Below, piece after piece: positions 40,658 to 43,445 of a DNA stretch of 43,445 nt. The translations under genes were made by a program, and so were the position numbers. A model generated the notes under the pieces. It saw only the letters and a program-made list of their open reading frames with translations. It had not been told where the DNA came from and ran no database searches. The stretch's first letter is position 1, and each line of letters starts with the position of its first letter. Source of the stretch: Welwitschia mirabilis. Its lineage: Eukaryota; Gnetophyta; Gnetopsida; Welwitschiales. The stretch lies in assembly GCA_051453625.1 (NCBI GenBank), contig JBOZIK010000001.1:278881001-278924445 (forward strand), given 5' to 3'.

Positions 40658-43445
40658 CACTATAAAATAATCTTAATATCATTCTTTTGTAAGGGTTGTA
40701 AGGGAGTTCCATTTGTTAATTCTCATTCATTTAGATTAAATGATATAATAAATTAATAAAGAGTGAAATCTTTTTAACAAGAAAATAAGATATAAATAAA
40801 TGCTTCTTCTCCTAAGTATTATAATTGATAACCACCATAAGGTAAATCCAAATAAGCATATAGTAAGAAAACCACAAAGATTATCATATTATAGGTAGGA
40901 ATTATCTCATATTTAACTCTAATATAATATATGTATCTATATTAAGGAAAATTGACTTGATTCATAACTAATTTCCTAGTATTTCATATCTTTATTTTAA
41001 TTCGTTAGCCTCAAATGTTAATTTAGCATGTAACATTTGATAACATTAGAATTCATTAAAACATAGCAGGATGGTAATTTCAATCTTTTGGATGATGGTA
41101 ATAAGTTGTTAAGGATTGATACCTTTAATTAATTATCAAATGTCCTTGTTTGATTTCCACAATAAAAGCTAGCATGATTTTGTTTTTTCTGCCAACCCGC
41201 ATAAAACAAAACTCAGATCAATCTTGTTTTCTAGTTTTCAGATTCTGTCTTTTATCCATTGAGAAATCCTTATATGAACTGTTTGAGATCTAATGTTTCA
41301 CCTCTTTACAATTTCATATATACATTTATATGTGTGTGATATTGTTTAATGTTGTTTTGATTCAGTTTAACACCATACTCTTATTGAATTGAACATTGAG
41401 TTCTTGTATTATTATTACATTATTTCATTCATATTTTTGCCCACATACCCACTAATACAAACCACCTTGATCTATCATATACTCATGTGTATTAAATGCA
41501 ACATTGGTCAAGTGAGCTATCATCATGTAGTTCTCCTAAGGTGTAGCTTGTAGGTATTTGAGAGGTAAGTTTCATAGCTATGACCTAATTGATCTATTAC
41601 AATGGCTAATCATATAATGTAATGTAATGTAATCTAGTAATTAATTAATAAAAAATTTAATGCCTCTTAAGTCCAATCCAAGACTGGGTTATAATAATCT
41701 CATACACTTTGTCAATATCTAATTTGAATGTCACATTAGGATTTTTCTATTTACTATAGATTGAAAGATCTCATGAATCAAAAATATCTAATCTAAAGTA
41801 TGTCTTTTATTTGTAGATCATATTATTTGCAATAAAACCTTAAAAAAATAAATTTTTTAAATAAATTTTCTAAATAAATTTTGATATTATTTTATAATAA
41901 GTTTACATAAGCTTATTTATCTATAATTTAACATACTATAAGTGTTCGTATTTTTTAGAATCAAAGTTATTCAAATAGAAGAAGTTATAAAATCTCTAAA
42001 AGAAAGTTAAATATCATCCTTAATAATCTCCTCATATTTTCAAAGAAAATTAACATCCTTGATGATATCCATATAGTGTAGGAAAAAAATATTAGGTAAA
42101 TCATTTGGACTTATAAATCTATTAATTTTTATTTTAAATAAGGCTTTTTAAATATCTTCCATATTTCTCTCTCCCACCCTCATTCCCGCCCCCCTCTTTC
42201 AAATGTTTCTTTATAAGAGAAAGAATTTATTAACGCTATCCATATTTATTTATATGGGATTCACTAATAATTCATGTAATATTCTATCTAATATTTTCCA
42301 TACTATTAGTATTATAAACATTTTAATTTTCTTCATCATTAAATTAAGGAATCAAACTAGATTTTTTTCCTCTTTTTTTATAAATAGTAAAGATTCTAAA
42401 GAATTTTTTTAATTATCTAAATCATATATCCATTCATGTTTCTAAACCTCTTCTTAAATTTATTGAATTGGTAAATTAAATAATTCTTTTGATTTCTCTA
42501 ATTTAACATGAGGGCTTTACTAGGATTTTATGTATTTGTTGATATTAATTAACTTCTATTATAACTAAAATTTGATTTAAGACTTTAGCTTTAAAATTTT
42601 ATCTTTCTTAAAATTTTTCTTTTAAATTAAGAAATTGAAATCAATCATTCATCTATTAAAAAAATGAGTAGTTATTTTTAATTAATATTAATTTAAAGAA
42701 ACCAATTAATGAAATTAATTAATATAAGTAAGTGTTTAACTATTGGAGTCTAGAAAATCCAAAAGCCAAGAAACATTTATAAGGAATGTGTTCACATTTT
42801 CTAGAATTAAATTTGTAGTACTTTTTTTTTATTATTCTTAACTAAGTTTTTCATTAGAATCTCTATCAAAGCATAGTTATTTGTACTTCTTTTAAAAATT
42901 TCTTTTTTTCAAAAAACATTTCCAACCCTCTTCTATTTTATATATTTATAAAGAATAGTGTTGAAGTCACTAATCAATTAAGAAGTTCATAGATGATGAA
43001 CAAATGGTACTAAATAAAATGAATGAAACATTTCCCATATGCTAACTATAGTGAACACCAGATAGAGTATTCTAAAGCTCTACTTCATTCTAAAAAGAAA
43101 TCCATAATAACCAAATACCACTTAATTTTCTAACTAATTTCAAAAAAGAAAAATAATATTAGAAAAGCTTCTTGCAAATAATTCTATCATTGATTGAAGC
43201 TAGGCATTTGGTCTTACAAATGAGAACTAAATTAGAATTTTCTTTTTTACACAAGATTTTAAAGATCCTAATTCTAGAGGAGATATTGAAACCCCTTGAG
43301 TTTTAGTTAAATATTTTCATTGTGGCATAAAAGGATGATTTCATCCATGCTTAATGCTATTTTTCTTGTTTTAAATCTCTTTTAATCATAGAATAATAAT
43401 GTTTTCTTGCATTTATTTTTCAAGAAATGACAGTGAAAAAGGATC
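40658..43445. other. AT-rich region with no recognised gene
   Basis: No retroelement block, RNA gene or long open frame is seen. A 69-codon frame (42203-42412) is Phe/Ile/Asn-rich and reflects base composition. There is a short (taatg)4 microsatellite near 41614-41633, a C-rich patch near 42170-42197 and many A/T runs. Confidence 0.6.

Noticed and set aside
42203-42412. 69-codon open frame near the right end
   Set aside because: Composition (Phe, Ile, Asn, Ser) is what T/A-rich DNA encodes by chance; no neighbours or motif support it.

Overview
This window looks like intergenic DNA from a large, repeat-rich seed-plant nuclear genome in a draft, scaffolded assembly. It is very AT-rich and CpG-poor, has several runs of N, and is filled with old, decayed LTR retrotransposons of both the Ty1/copia and Ty3/gypsy types. 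I found no intact protein-coding host gene, tRNA, rRNA or CRISPR array. The large LTR divergence (by eye roughly 15-25% within pairs) fits a slowly turning-over genome such as a gymnosperm, but the species cannot be fixed from the sequence.

Layout. 1-6980: AT-rich sequence without a recognisable gene, with one decayed copia RNase H fragment near 5.2-5.5 kb. 6981-27555: an old copia element (called O here), plus strand, split by two younger insertions. Insertion I (10718-15681, minus strand, about 5 kb) sits exactly in the reverse-transcriptase catalytic motif of O. Insertion B (16074-26752, plus strand, about 10.7 kb, SIRE/Maximus-like with an extra ORF after pol) sits in the RNase H part of O. 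Both have recognisable LTR pairs and 5-bp target-site duplications that match at 4 of 5 bases. Removing them restores a continuous O reading frame and an O length near 5 kb, normal for copia.

27555-40197: minus-strand Ty3/gypsy sequence. A truncated gag-RT copy (27555-30005) lies beside a second copy (30106-33200) that also has RNase H. Further right come a degenerate tandem array (about 33.35-35.02 kb, unit about 90-105 bp), a plus-strand protein-like region that is antisense to the element (about 35.18-38.8 kb, with a TATA-like box in front), and a 438-bp LTR with an initiator-Met primer-binding site (39746-40197). 40198-43445: AT-rich DNA with one SINE-like insertion at about 40478-40646, flanked by a target-site duplication.

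Assembly caution. Nearly every fixed 100-N gap is flanked by a repeated sequence, as if overlapping contigs were laid end to end. Three of these overlaps are nearly identical and probably artefacts. The others differ by about 7-15% and may be real duplications or joins of related copies. Coordinates of decayed coding regions are approximate. Divergence values are by-eye estimates, not computed.
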